Positions 21,662-29,747 of a stretch of 64,000 bases of DNA are shown piece by piece. Numbering within the stretch: position 1 is the stretch's first letter; every line of letters starts with the position of its first letter. The translations under genes were made by a program, and so were the position numbers. The notes under the pieces are model-generated. The model had not been told where the DNA came from. It saw only the letters and a list, made by a program, of their open reading frames with translations, and did not search any database. The stretch is from Microbacterium sp. C5A9. GTDB lineage: Bacteria; Actinomycetota; Actinomycetes; Actinomycetales; Microbacteriaceae. The stretch spans positions 186,001 to 250,000 of the forward strand of contig NZ_JABXGD010000006.1 of the NCBI RefSeq assembly GCF_022627955.1. The letters are read 5' to 3'.

Positions 21662-22050
21662 CTTTTCGCTTCCCCTCACATCTCTGGCCTGCTTCTGAAT
21701 CAGGCTGTTTTCCGGCAGACCCTCGCCGGGATCTCAATACTACATATAGGTACGGACATTCAGGGTGACCACTAGGGGTAGTAGTTACATCCGTGTAGTT
21801 TTCCACCGCTCTCCACTGGTACAACACAGGTTCTCCACCGTTTCTTCCACAGGCAGGAGCGGTCGGAGAGGGGTCGCGAACCGCGAGAAATCGCGCCTCT
21901 CGAACCCCCGCCGGGAATCCATCCACAGGGGGCACGATACGCACGGCCTCGGACATTCGATTTCCTGTGGAAAGTCGTCTTCGGCGTGTCGCGGCGTGTC
22001 GTCCGGAGGGCGCTTCGACGGGTGTCCCCGACGCCCGGTAGCGTTGACCT
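21662..22050. promoter_or_regulatory. nrd control region: NrdR-like box and cluster of DnaA-box-like sites
   Basis: This 389-base gap separates nrdH (minus) from the MFS gene (plus). At 21737-21752 ATACTACATATAGGTA matches 11 of 16 positions of the NrdR box and 9 of 10 of its core (CTATATATAG) on the minus strand; it overlaps a -10-like TAGTAT. A weaker second match lies at 21781-21796. Sites one or two mismatches from TTWTCCACA occur at 21799-21807, 21831-21839, 21843-21851, 21919-21927 and, inverted, 21966-21974. This layout suits replication-linked control of nrd. No gene is seen in the gap. Confidence 0.6.
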
Positions 22051-23259
22051 GTGGCGGGATACACGGACCTTCTTCGCACGCCCGGGGTGGCGCGCATGAT
22101 CGCGGCACAGCTGACCGCTCGGTTCCCCAACGGCATGACCTCGCTGGCGATCCTCCTGCACGTCGAGCAGCAGACCGGCTCCTACGGATCGGCTGGTCTC
22201 GTGCTCGCTGCGACCAGTGTGGGCCAGGCCGTCGCGGGTCCGATCACGAGCCGCTGGATGGGCGCGTGGGGCATGCGCCGCGTGCTCACCCTCACCCTCA
22301 GCATCTGCGTCATCGCCGTCCTCGGCCTCGCTCTCCTGCCGCTGAACGTGCCCGGCTACATGATCCTCGGCATGATCGCCGGCCTGTCGACGCCGCCGGT
22401 GCAGGCTGCGGTGCGCACCATCTATCCGAAGCTCGTGAACTCCCGCCAGCTCACGCCGCTGTTCTCGCTCGACGCCTCGCTGCAGGAGATCATTTGGGTG
22501 CTGGCGCCGGTCGTGATCACCCTCGTGTCCACGCAGGTCGGCACGGCCGAGGGGCTGCTTCTCGTGGCGGTCGTCCTGATCGGCGGCGGCGCGTGGTTCA
22601 TCCTCTCCCCCGAGGTCGGTCGGGTGCGCATCCCGCGCAGCCGCAGCGCACTCGGCAAGGTCGTACTCAAGCCTCCGGTACTCCTCGCGACCGTCATCGG
22701 GTTCCTGCTCATCGGCGCCTGCTCGGCGGTCGAGGTCGGCGTCGTCGCGACGTTCGAGCACGGGAGTCTCGCAGCGGGCGTCGTGCTCGCGGTGTTCGCC
22801 GTCGGCAGCCTGGCCGGCGGACTCTCGTTCGGGCACATCCCGATCGGCCCGTGGGCGATGGCCCGCCGCCTCGCCATCGTGACCGTCGGCCTCGCCCTCA
22901 CGATGTTCTCCCTCAACGTCTTCTGGCTCGGCGGCACCCTCATCGTCGCCGGCATCGGGATCGCCCCGGCGCTCGCGGTGCTGTTCGCCATCACGACGGC
23001 GAGCGTCAAGTTCAGCGAGACCGCCGAGGCGTTCGGCTGGGCGGGCACCGGTCAGCTCATCGGCGCGGCCGCCGGCTCCGCGGTCGCGGGCTTCCTCGTC
23101 GACGCGACCGATCCCCGCGGCGCCTACCTCGCCGCCACCCTGTTCGCGGCCGCCGGACTCGTGGTCTCGATCATCTTCGTGCGCTCCTTCCCCGACCTGC
23201 GTCATCGCGACGCGAGCCCCCACCCCGACACCGAGCCCCTGGCGGTCACCCCTTCATGA
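22051..23259 (+). CDS. Major facilitator superfamily transporter
   Basis: 402 residues with twelve hydrophobic segments and the half-transporter pattern of the MFS. After helix 2, SRWMGAWGMRRVL sits in the position of the G-x-x-x-D-R-x-G-R/K loop. The two halves are separated at about 190-210 (EVGRVRIPRSRSALGKVV). No substrate marker is visible; it most resembles small drug-efflux-type members. GTG 22051 is the start. Its stop overlaps the kinase start by four bases. Confidence 0.8.
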   Translation: MAGYTDLLRTPGVARMIAAQLTARFPNGMTSLAILLHVEQQTGSYGSAGLVLAATSVGQAVAGPITSRWMGAWGMRRVLTLTLSICVIAVLGLALLPLNVPGYMILGMIAGLSTPPVQAAVRTIYPKLVNSRQLTPLFSLDASLQEIIWVLAPVVITLVSTQVGTAEGLLLVAVVLIGGGAWFILSPEVGRVRIPRSRSALGKVVLKPPVLLATVIGFLLIGACSAVEVGVVATFEHGSLAAGVVLAVFAVGSLAGGLSFGHIPIGPWAMARRLAIVTVGLALTMFSLNVFWLGGTLIVAGIGIAPALAVLFAITTASVKFSETAEAFGWAGTGQLIGAAAGSAVAGFLVDATDPRGAYLAATLFAAAGLVVSIIFVRSFPDLRHRDASPHPDTEPLAVTPS

Positions 23260-24170
23260 GCACTGCCCCCTTTTCCGCATCCGTCGCGCCCGAGGTCGTC
23301 TGCGTCGGCGAATCCATGGTCCTCATCACCGCCCTCGGCGCACCGCTCGCCGAGACGGAGACGGCCGCGCTCGGACTCGCCGGCGCCGAGGGCAATGTCG
23401 CGGTCGGGCTCGTCGCAGCGGGGCACACCGCAGCGTGGGCATCCCGTCTCGGAGACGACCCGATCGGCGTCCGCATCTCCACGGAGCTCGCGCGCCGCGG
23501 CGTCGATCTCTGGGTCACGACGGATGCGGATGCTCCCACCGGCGTCATGTTCAAGGACCCCGGCGTCGAGTCCTCGTCCGTCTACTACTACCGTCGGGGG
23601 TCGGCGGCGTCGCTGATGGGCCCGGGGTTCCTCGGCCCCGACCGGCTCGCGGGCGTCCGGATCGTCCACACGACCGGCATCACCCCTGCCCTCTCTCCGT
23701 CGTGCCGCGCGATGGTCGATCAGCTCTCCGTCGACGCGCGCGCAGCGGGCGCACTCGTCTCCTTCGACGTCAATGACCGACGCGCGCTGTGGACCATGCA
23801 GGACGCCGCCGAGACGCTGGCCAGGCTCGCGGACGCCGCCGACATCGCGTTCGTCGGGCGCGACGAGGCCGAACGCATCTGGGGCACCGCGACGGCGGCC
23901 GAGATCCGCGCGCATCTCCCGAACTGCGCGCTCCTCATCGTGAAGGACGGCGACGTCGGCGCCACGGCGTTCTCCGGAGACGCCGACCCGGTGTTCGTGC
24001 CCGCTCCGCGCGTCGACGTGGTCGAGCCGGTCGGCGCAGGCGATGCATTCGCCGCCGGCTTCCTCGCCGCGACCCTCGACGACCTCGACCTCGCCGACCG
24101 GCTCGCCGCGGGTCACGCCGCCGCGGCCCGCGTGCTCACGACGCACGGCGATCTGCCTCCCCTGATCTGA
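23256..24170 (+). CDS. PfkB-family carbohydrate kinase (2-keto-3-deoxygluconate kinase-like)
   Basis: 304 residues. VVCVGESMVLIT opens the ribokinase fold, GAEGNVAVGLVAAGHTAAWASRLGDDPIG is the N-terminal signature, and EPVGAGDAFAAGFLAA holds the catalytic aspartate (GAGDAF). The YYYRRGSAASLM segment fits sugar-acid kinases such as KdgK. It phosphorylates a sugar or sugar acid with ATP; the substrate is not certain. Co-translated with the MFS gene (ATGA overlap), which may import its substrate. Confidence 0.85.
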   Translation: MSTAPFSASVAPEVVCVGESMVLITALGAPLAETETAALGLAGAEGNVAVGLVAAGHTAAWASRLGDDPIGVRISTELARRGVDLWVTTDADAPTGVMFKDPGVESSSVYYYRRGSAASLMGPGFLGPDRLAGVRIVHTTGITPALSPSCRAMVDQLSVDARAAGALVSFDVNDRRALWTMQDAAETLARLADAADIAFVGRDEAERIWGTATAAEIRAHLPNCALLIVKDGDVGATAFSGDADPVFVPAPRVDVVEPVGAGDAFAAGFLAATLDDLDLADRLAAGHAAAARVLTTHGDLPPLI

Positions 24171-24225
24171 CCCCCGCATGTCCGCTGTCGGGCTGCCCCG
24201 CGCATCCCGGTCGTAGGCTGAGATC

Positions 24226-24984
24226 ATGCCTGCACCGCTCACGCTCCCCCGCCTGTCGTGGGGCGACCCGTCGTCGGAACGCCGCGCCCTCCTCGTGCAC
24301 GGACTCGGTTCGTCCGGTGCGCTGATGTGGCGCCTCGGCGCCGCTCTGGCGGATGCCGGCTGGCACGCGACCGCGATCGACCTGCGCGGCCACGGCGACG
24401 CACCGCGCGCCCTCGACTACTCGGTCGCCGCGTACGGTGCCGACCTCGTCGCGACGCTGCCCGACGGCGGCGGGCCGTGGGATGCCGTCGTCGGACACTC
24501 GCTCGGCGGCGCCGCCAGCACGGTGGCGGCCGCAGCCGCTCCCGAGTGGACGCGCCGTCTCGTCCTCCTCGACCCGGCCATCCTCATCGACGGCCGCGAC
24601 GCCGCGATCGTGCGCAAGAGCCAGGAGCGCGCGTTCGCCGACAACAGGATCGAGCTGGTGCAGCAGGAGCACCCGCACTGGCATCCGCAGGATTGGGAGC
24701 TCAAGGTCGACGCCGTGCACCGCACGAGCGCCTGGGCGGTCGAGCAGACGAGTCGGCAGAACACGCCGTGGGACGTCACGGCGGATGCCGCCCGGCTGAC
24801 CGTCCCCACGGGTGTGATCGCCTCGGATCCCGCGGTCTACAGCATCTTCACCGGCGATGTCGCGGCCGGCGTGCTCGCATCGAATCCGCTCATCACGATG
24901 TCGGTGGTCGCGGGATCAGGGCACTCGCTGCACCGCGACAAGCCCGAGGAGACCATCCGACAGCTGGAAGAGGCACTCGCATGA
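24226..24984 (+). CDS. Alpha/beta hydrolase
   Basis: 252 residues with a complete triad pattern: LVHGLGSSGALMW (oxyanion loop), IDLRGHGDA, VVGHSLGGAAS (nucleophile Ser in GHSLGG), the acid in VIASDPAV, and the His in GSGHSLHRD. Likely a cytoplasmic esterase or ring-opening hydrolase. It overlaps the acyl-CoA dehydrogenase gene by four bases, suggesting action on the same acyl substrate. The exact reaction is unknown. Confidence 0.83.
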   Translation: MPAPLTLPRLSWGDPSSERRALLVHGLGSSGALMWRLGAALADAGWHATAIDLRGHGDAPRALDYSVAAYGADLVATLPDGGGPWDAVVGHSLGGAASTVAAAAAPEWTRRLVLLDPAILIDGRDAAIVRKSQERAFADNRIELVQQEHPHWHPQDWELKVDAVHRTSAWAVEQTSRQNTPWDVTADAARLTVPTGVIASDPAVYSIFTGDVAAGVLASNPLITMSVVAGSGHSLHRDKPEETIRQLEEALA

Positions 24985-26141
24985 GCACGTTCGACCCGAC
25001 CGCCTTCCTGCCCGACGACCTGCTGGATCGCATCCGCGACCGGGCGCCGATCCACGACCGCGACAACACCTTCCCCGAGCAGGACCTCGACGAGCTCCGT
25101 GCCGCGGGCTACCTCTCGATCCTCGTGCCGACCGAGCGCGGCGGCGCGGGGCTCGGCCTCGCCGAGGCGGCGATCCTGCAGCAGCGCCTGGCGACCGCCG
25201 CCCCCGCGACGGCCCTCGCCATCAACATGCACCTCGTCTGGACCGGCGTCGCCAAGGTCTTCTCCGATCGCGGCGTGCCCGGCCTCGAGTTCGTGCAGGA
25301 CGGTGCCGTCGCCGGCGAGGTCTTCGCGTTCGGCATCAGCGAGGGCGGCAACGACCTCGTGCTGTTCGGCAGCGACACGGATGCCGTGCCCACAGCCGAC
25401 GGCGGGTACGCGTTCACCGGCACCAAGATCTTCACCTCGCTCGCCCCCGTCTGGACGAAGCTCGGGCTGCACGGCCTCGACATGACGAGCCCCGACGCGC
25501 CGAAGCTCGTGTTCGCCTTCGTCGAGCGCACGGATGCCGTCGTCACCGGCGACGACTGGGACACCCTCGGCATGCGCGGCACCCAGAGCCGGACGACGCG
25601 CCTGAACGGAGCCACCGCTGACGCCGCGCACGTCGTGCGCCGCATCGACCCGGGCCCGAACCCCGACCCCATCGTCTTCGGCATCTTCTCGGTGTTCGAG
25701 ATCCTGCTCGCCTCGGTCTACACCGGCATCGCTCGGCGCGCCCTCGATCTCGCGGTCGAGACCGCACAGAAGCGCCGCTCGAAGAAGACCGGTGCCGCGT
25801 ACAGCCAGGACCCCGACATCCGCTGGCGCATCGCCGACATGGGCCTCGCGTACGACGCTCTCCCCCCGCAGATCGCCGCGCTCGCCCGCGACGTCGACGA
25901 GCGGGTCGACAACGGCGCCCGCTGGTTCACGCTGCTCTCGGGCGTCAAGCACCGGGCGATCACGATGTCGAAGCACGTCGTCGACCAGGCGATGCTCGTC
26001 GCCGGCGGCGGCTCCTACTTCTCGTCGAACGAACTCTCGAGGCTGTATCGCGATGTGCTCGCGGGGGCGTTCCACCCGTCGGACCCGGAATCGGCGCATG
26101 CGACCGCGGCGAGCGCCTGGCTGGGACCGCTCGACGCCTGA
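24981..26141 (+). CDS. Acyl-CoA dehydrogenase family protein
   Basis: 386 residues with the acyl-CoA dehydrogenase fold: an N-terminal helical domain (DLDELRAAGYLSILVPTERGGAGL), a middle beta domain (AFGISEGGNDLV, GYAFTGTKIFTSLAPV, DDWDTLGMRGTQSRTTRLNG) and a C-terminal helical domain. The FAD/CoA-binding GTKIFTS and LGMRGTQS are conserved. Members also include flavin monooxygenases of the DszC/SfnC type, so oxidation of a non-CoA substrate is possible. Co-translated with the hydrolase gene. Confidence 0.83.
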   Translation: MSTFDPTAFLPDDLLDRIRDRAPIHDRDNTFPEQDLDELRAAGYLSILVPTERGGAGLGLAEAAILQQRLATAAPATALAINMHLVWTGVAKVFSDRGVPGLEFVQDGAVAGEVFAFGISEGGNDLVLFGSDTDAVPTADGGYAFTGTKIFTSLAPVWTKLGLHGLDMTSPDAPKLVFAFVERTDAVVTGDDWDTLGMRGTQSRTTRLNGATADAAHVVRRIDPGPNPDPIVFGIFSVFEILLASVYTGIARRALDLAVETAQKRRSKKTGAAYSQDPDIRWRIADMGLAYDALPPQIAALARDVDERVDNGARWFTLLSGVKHRAITMSKHVVDQAMLVAGGGSYFSSNELSRLYRDVLAGAFHPSDPESAHATAASAWLGPLDA

Positions 26142-26170
26142 CCACGATTCGACGACTAGCCGATATTCTG

Positions 26171-26209
26171 CGATTTCACCTTCGATGATGTGTGAATCGT
26201 GCGAAATCG
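26171..26209. promoter_or_regulatory. Inverted repeat upstream of the Lrp-type regulator
   Basis: CGATTTC (26171-26177) and GAAATCG (26203-26209) form an inverted repeat, with an inner imperfect pair GATTTCAC / GTGAATC. It ends 36 bases before ATG 26246 in an AT-richer stretch. A candidate autoregulatory Lrp site. Confidence 0.4.
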
Positions 26210-26245
26210 GTTGAAGAGTCCTCTCTGCGATGCGAAGATCGCATC

Positions 26246-26713
26246 ATGCCGTCCTCGAAGAAGCACCCGCCCCTGGATGACGTCGCGAAGACGATCATCG
26301 AGTTGCTCCAGGAGGACGGCCGACGGTCGTACTCCGACATCGGACGCGAGGTGGGCCTGAGCGAGGCCGCCGTCCGGCAGCGGGTGCAGCGCCTCACCGA
26401 GTCAGGCGTGATGCAGATCGTCGCGGTCACCGACCCGATGCAGCTGGGCTTCCCGCGGCAGGCCATGATCGGCATCCGCGTCTCGGGTGACACCCGGGTG
26501 GTCGCCGAGGCCATCGCCGAGATCCCCGCGATCGACTACGTCGTGATCACGGTCGGGTCCTTCGACATCCTCGCCGAGGTCGTCTGCGAAGACGACGAAG
26601 ACCTCCTCGCCCTGATCAACGACCGTATCCGCCCGATCGACGGAGTGCTGTCGACCGAGACCTTCATCTACGCCAAGCTGCAGAAGCAGCTCTACAACTG
26701 GGGGACCAGATGA
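26246..26713 (+). CDS. Lrp/AsnC-family transcriptional regulator
   Basis: 155 residues. The N-terminal HTH (IIELLQEDGRRSYSDIGREVGLSEAAVRQRVQRLTESGVM) and the C-terminal RAM ligand-binding domain (IGIRVSGDTRVVAEAIAEIPAIDYVVITVGSFDILAEVVC) are both complete. ATG 26246 is preferred over GTG 26192 because the family normally starts close to the HTH. Its stop overlaps the aminotransferase start (ATGA), so it very likely senses the amino acid or amine processed by that enzyme. The first genes of a catabolic region. Confidence 0.9.
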   Translation: MPSSKKHPPLDDVAKTIIELLQEDGRRSYSDIGREVGLSEAAVRQRVQRLTESGVMQIVAVTDPMQLGFPRQAMIGIRVSGDTRVVAEAIAEIPAIDYVVITVGSFDILAEVVCEDDEDLLALINDRIRPIDGVLSTETFIYAKLQKQLYNWGTR

Positions 26714-28104
26714 GCACGCACCGCACGACACCGTCCGAGACCGAGCTCCAGGCGATGGCCAAAGACCATCTGTGGATGCACTTCACGCGCCAGTCCACGA
26801 TGGAGAAGAGCGGCGTGCCGATCATCGTCAAGGGCGACGGCCACCGCATCTGGGATTCGAAGGGCAAGGAGTACTTCGACGGGCTCGCCGGGCTCTTCGT
26901 CGTGAACGCCGGGCACGGACGCCGCCGCCTCGCCGAGGCCGCGGCGACGCAGGCATCCGAGCTCTCCTTCTTCCCCCTCTGGTCGTACGCGCACCCCGCG
27001 GCCATCGAGCTCGCCGACCGCCTCGCCGACGAGGCGCCGGGTGACCTCAACCGCGTGTTCTTCTCCACCGGCGGCGGAGAGGCGGTCGAGACCGCCTTCA
27101 AGCTCGCGAAGCACTACTGGAAGCTGCAGGGCAAGCCCACCAAGCACAAGGTGATCTCGCGCTCGGTCGCCTATCACGGCACCCCGCAGGGCGCTCTCGC
27201 GATCACCGGCATCCCGGCGATGAAGTCGATGTTCGAACCGGTGACCCCCGGCGGCTTCCGCGTGCCGAACACCAACTTCTACCGCGCGGCCGAGATGGGT
27301 GGGCCCAGCGACGACCTCGAGGCGTTCGGCCGGTGGGCCGCCGACCGCATCGAGGAGATGATCCTGTTCGAGGGCGCAGACACCGTCGCCGCGGTCTTCC
27401 TCGAGCCGGTGCAGAACTCGGGCGGATGCTTCCCACCGCCTCCCGGCTACTTCGCCCGGGTGCGCGAGATCTGCGACCGCCACGACGTGCTGCTCGTCTC
27501 GGATGAGGTCATCTGCGCGTTCGGTCGACTCGGCCACACGTTCGCGTGCACCGGCCTCGGCTACGTGCCCGACATGATCACGTGCGCCAAGGGCATGACG
27601 AGCGGCTACTCGCCGATCGGCGCGACGGTCATCAGCGACCGGATCTACGAGCCCTTCTCGAAGGGCGACGTCTCGTTCCCGCACGGCTACACGTTCGGCG
27701 GGCATCCGGTCTCGGCGGCGGTCGCGCTCGAGAACCTCGCCATCTTCGACGAGGAGGGGCTCAACGCGCATGTGCGCGAGAACTCGCCGCTGTTCCGCGC
27801 CGAGCTCGAGACCCTGCTCGATCTGCCCATCGTCGGCGACGTGCGCGGCGACGGCTACTTCTTCGGCATCGAGCTGGTGAAGGACAAGGGCACGAGGGAG
27901 ACGTTCGACGACGACGAGTCCGAACGGCTGCTGCGCGGCTTCCTCTCGCCCGCCCTGTTCGAGGCCGGGCTCTACTGCCGCGCCGACGACCGCGGCGACC
28001 CCGTGATCCAGCTCGCACCGCCGCTCACGATCGGCCCCGCCGAGTTCCGCGAGATCGGCCAGATCCTGCGCAGCGTGCTCTCCGACGCGCAGTCGGTTCT
28101 CTAG
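26710..28104 (+). CDS. Class III omega-aminotransferase
   Basis: 464 residues of fold-type I PLP enzyme. K294 in TCAKGMTSGY is the PLP lysine, D265 in LLVSDEVICAFGR binds the pyridine nitrogen, and FSTGGGEAVETAFKLA contacts phosphate. The WMHFTRQS start and the LFVVNAGHGR segment resemble omega-amino acid:pyruvate and putrescine (SpuC-like) aminotransferases. It is translationally coupled to the Lrp regulator. The amino donor is likely beta-alanine, GABA or a polyamine derivative. Confidence 0.87.
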   Translation: MSTHRTTPSETELQAMAKDHLWMHFTRQSTMEKSGVPIIVKGDGHRIWDSKGKEYFDGLAGLFVVNAGHGRRRLAEAAATQASELSFFPLWSYAHPAAIELADRLADEAPGDLNRVFFSTGGGEAVETAFKLAKHYWKLQGKPTKHKVISRSVAYHGTPQGALAITGIPAMKSMFEPVTPGGFRVPNTNFYRAAEMGGPSDDLEAFGRWAADRIEEMILFEGADTVAAVFLEPVQNSGGCFPPPPGYFARVREICDRHDVLLVSDEVICAFGRLGHTFACTGLGYVPDMITCAKGMTSGYSPIGATVISDRIYEPFSKGDVSFPHGYTFGGHPVSAAVALENLAIFDEEGLNAHVRENSPLFRAELETLLDLPIVGDVRGDGYFFGIELVKDKGTRETFDDDESERLLRGFLSPALFEAGLYCRADDRGDPVIQLAPPLTIGPAEFREIGQILRSVLSDAQSVL

Positions 28105-28111
28105 ACCGCCC

Positions 28112-29650
28112 TCAGCCGGATGCCGCGGTGCGCCGCCTCGCGAGAAGTGCGAGGTGCAGCGCCGCGATCGTCTCGCCGTCGTCGAGGTCGGCACCCAGCA
28201 GGTCGCCGATCAGCGTGAGGCGCTGGTAGAACACCGACCGGGAGAGATGGCTCGCGGCGGCCGCGGCCGAGCGATTGCCCGGATGCGCCACGAGAGCCGC
28301 GAGCACATCGAGCAGGTCGCCTCGACGCTCGCGGTCATGACGGATCAGGGGCGCCAGCATCCGCTGGCTGTGCTCGTGCAATCGGTGATCGTCGCGCAGG
28401 GTCGCGACCAGCCGTTCCAGAGGCCGGTCGCCGACACGGCGCACCCTGGCCCCGACATCCGCCCTGTCGCTGTCGGCGAGGTCGCGCGCCGCCCGCAGAG
28501 AGGCGAGGAGACCGATCACGTCGTCGGCGGCGGGCCCGACGAAGACCGCTCGGTCGGGGCCGGCGATGCGCAGCAGCACGTCGTCGGAGAGCACGGCGGA
28601 TGCCGGCACGGACAGCAGCGCGACATCGTCGCCGTCGACGCGCGCGGCCATCACGGCGCACCCCGCCTGCCGAGCCCGATAGGCGAGCTCGCTGACCGAC
28701 GCGTTGCCTCGCGCGACGACACCGTGACAGTGACGCCCCGCCAGAGCGAACCCTCCGGCCCGCAGCCGCGCATCGATGTCCTCGGCTCGGGCGAACCGCG
28801 CCCCGAGGAGATCGTCGACCACAGCCCGTTGCGCGAGGAGCGACCATTCGGCGTCGCCGCCGTCGGCGATGCACCCGAACGCGAGAGCTGTGGCGCCCTG
28901 TTCGAGCACCGTGACCCGCCCGGCAGGATGGACAGGGCCTGTCAGGGCGAGGAGAGTCCCCCAGCGCACTCCCCTGGCCTGCACGGGAGCCTGCTCGGCG
29001 GCACCACGACCCTCGAGAACCTCGGCGATCGGCGCCCCGAGCCCCTCCACGGCGATCACCTCGCCCGCGAGGTTCTCGAGCACGACCGGGGCACCGAGGG
29101 CGCGGGCCGTCTCCGACACCACGACGTCGGCCGGAGCCCCCTGCAGGCTCAGGGTCGTGAACAGCTCGTGCAGGTGCTGCCGCTGCCGCAGCGCGTCGGT
29201 CTGCGCCGCGATCAGCGCATGGTGCACGGCCTCGGTCACGGCGACGAACTTGACCTCGCGGGTGAGAGCGATGAGGGCCAGCCCCACCGTGGCGCAGACC
29301 TCGACGACCGTCTGAGGCACGGCCTGACGCGCCGTCTTCAGCTCGAACACGATCCCGGCGATGCCCGCCCGATGCAGGCTCGACGCGAAGTCCCGCAGCT
29401 CGGCATCACCATCCGGCCACCCCGCCCCGGTGGTCAGCAGCAACTCGCCGCCGTCGAGCAGCCGGGCGACGCCGACACTGTCGGAGACGTGCACCCACCG
29501 CACGGGGGCATCGAGTGCGGCGCCGCCGACCAGGACATCCGGCTCGCCCTGCTGCACCGCAGACTCGGCCAGCACGTCCGCGACGCTCAGGAACACCGCG
29601 CCGGTCAGACGATCTGTCCGGCTACGGACGATCTCGCTACGTTCTGACAC
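28112..29650 (-). CDS. PucR-family transcriptional regulator
   Basis: 512 residues. The N-terminal PucR domain (about 18-145: FLSVADVLAES, VRWVHVSDS, ELLLTTGAGW, AGIAGIVFEL) is followed by a middle CdaR-like region and a C-terminal helix-turn-helix (HPGNRSAAAAASHLSRSVFYQRLTLIGDLLGADLDDG). The start is GTG 29650. It is divergent from mmsA across 97 bases that hold a strong inverted repeat, and convergent with the aminotransferase gene. Such regulators control GABA, purine or omega-amino acid degradation. Inferred activator of mmsA and the second aminotransferase. Confidence 0.9.
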   Translation of the reverse strand: MSERSEIVRSRTDRLTGAVFLSVADVLAESAVQQGEPDVLVGGAALDAPVRWVHVSDSVGVARLLDGGELLLTTGAGWPDGDAELRDFASSLHRAGIAGIVFELKTARQAVPQTVVEVCATVGLALIALTREVKFVAVTEAVHHALIAAQTDALRQRQHLHELFTTLSLQGAPADVVVSETARALGAPVVLENLAGEVIAVEGLGAPIAEVLEGRGAAEQAPVQARGVRWGTLLALTGPVHPAGRVTVLEQGATALAFGCIADGGDAEWSLLAQRAVVDDLLGARFARAEDIDARLRAGGFALAGRHCHGVVARGNASVSELAYRARQAGCAVMAARVDGDDVALLSVPASAVLSDDVLLRIAGPDRAVFVGPAADDVIGLLASLRAARDLADSDRADVGARVRRVGDRPLERLVATLRDDHRLHEHSQRMLAPLIRHDRERRGDLLDVLAALVAHPGNRSAAAAASHLSRSVFYQRLTLIGDLLGADLDDGETIAALHLALLARRRTAASG

Positions 29651-29693
29651 CTGGAAGGCCCCTCGCGCTCTGTGATCATGGGAGGAAGAAAGC

Positions 29694-29723
29694 GTATCGC
29701 CACTCGGTCAGAGTGTTCGATAC
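29694..29723. promoter_or_regulatory. Inverted repeat between pucR-type gene and mmsA
   Basis: GTATCG-c-CACTC-GGTCA-GAGTG-tt-CGATAC: two nested pairs of perfect arms (6+6 and 5+5) around a five-base centre. It starts 44 bases from the regulator's start and ends 24 bases before the mmsA start. The likely operator of the PucR-type regulator. Confidence 0.6.
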
Positions 29724-29747
29724 GGATCCCACACCCGAAGGAGTCCC

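Noticed and set aside
21781..21796. Second NrdR box in the nrd control region
   Set aside because: Only about 6 of 16 positions match and the spacing from the first box (43 bases centre to centre) is not the usual 31-33. Kept only as a weak note.
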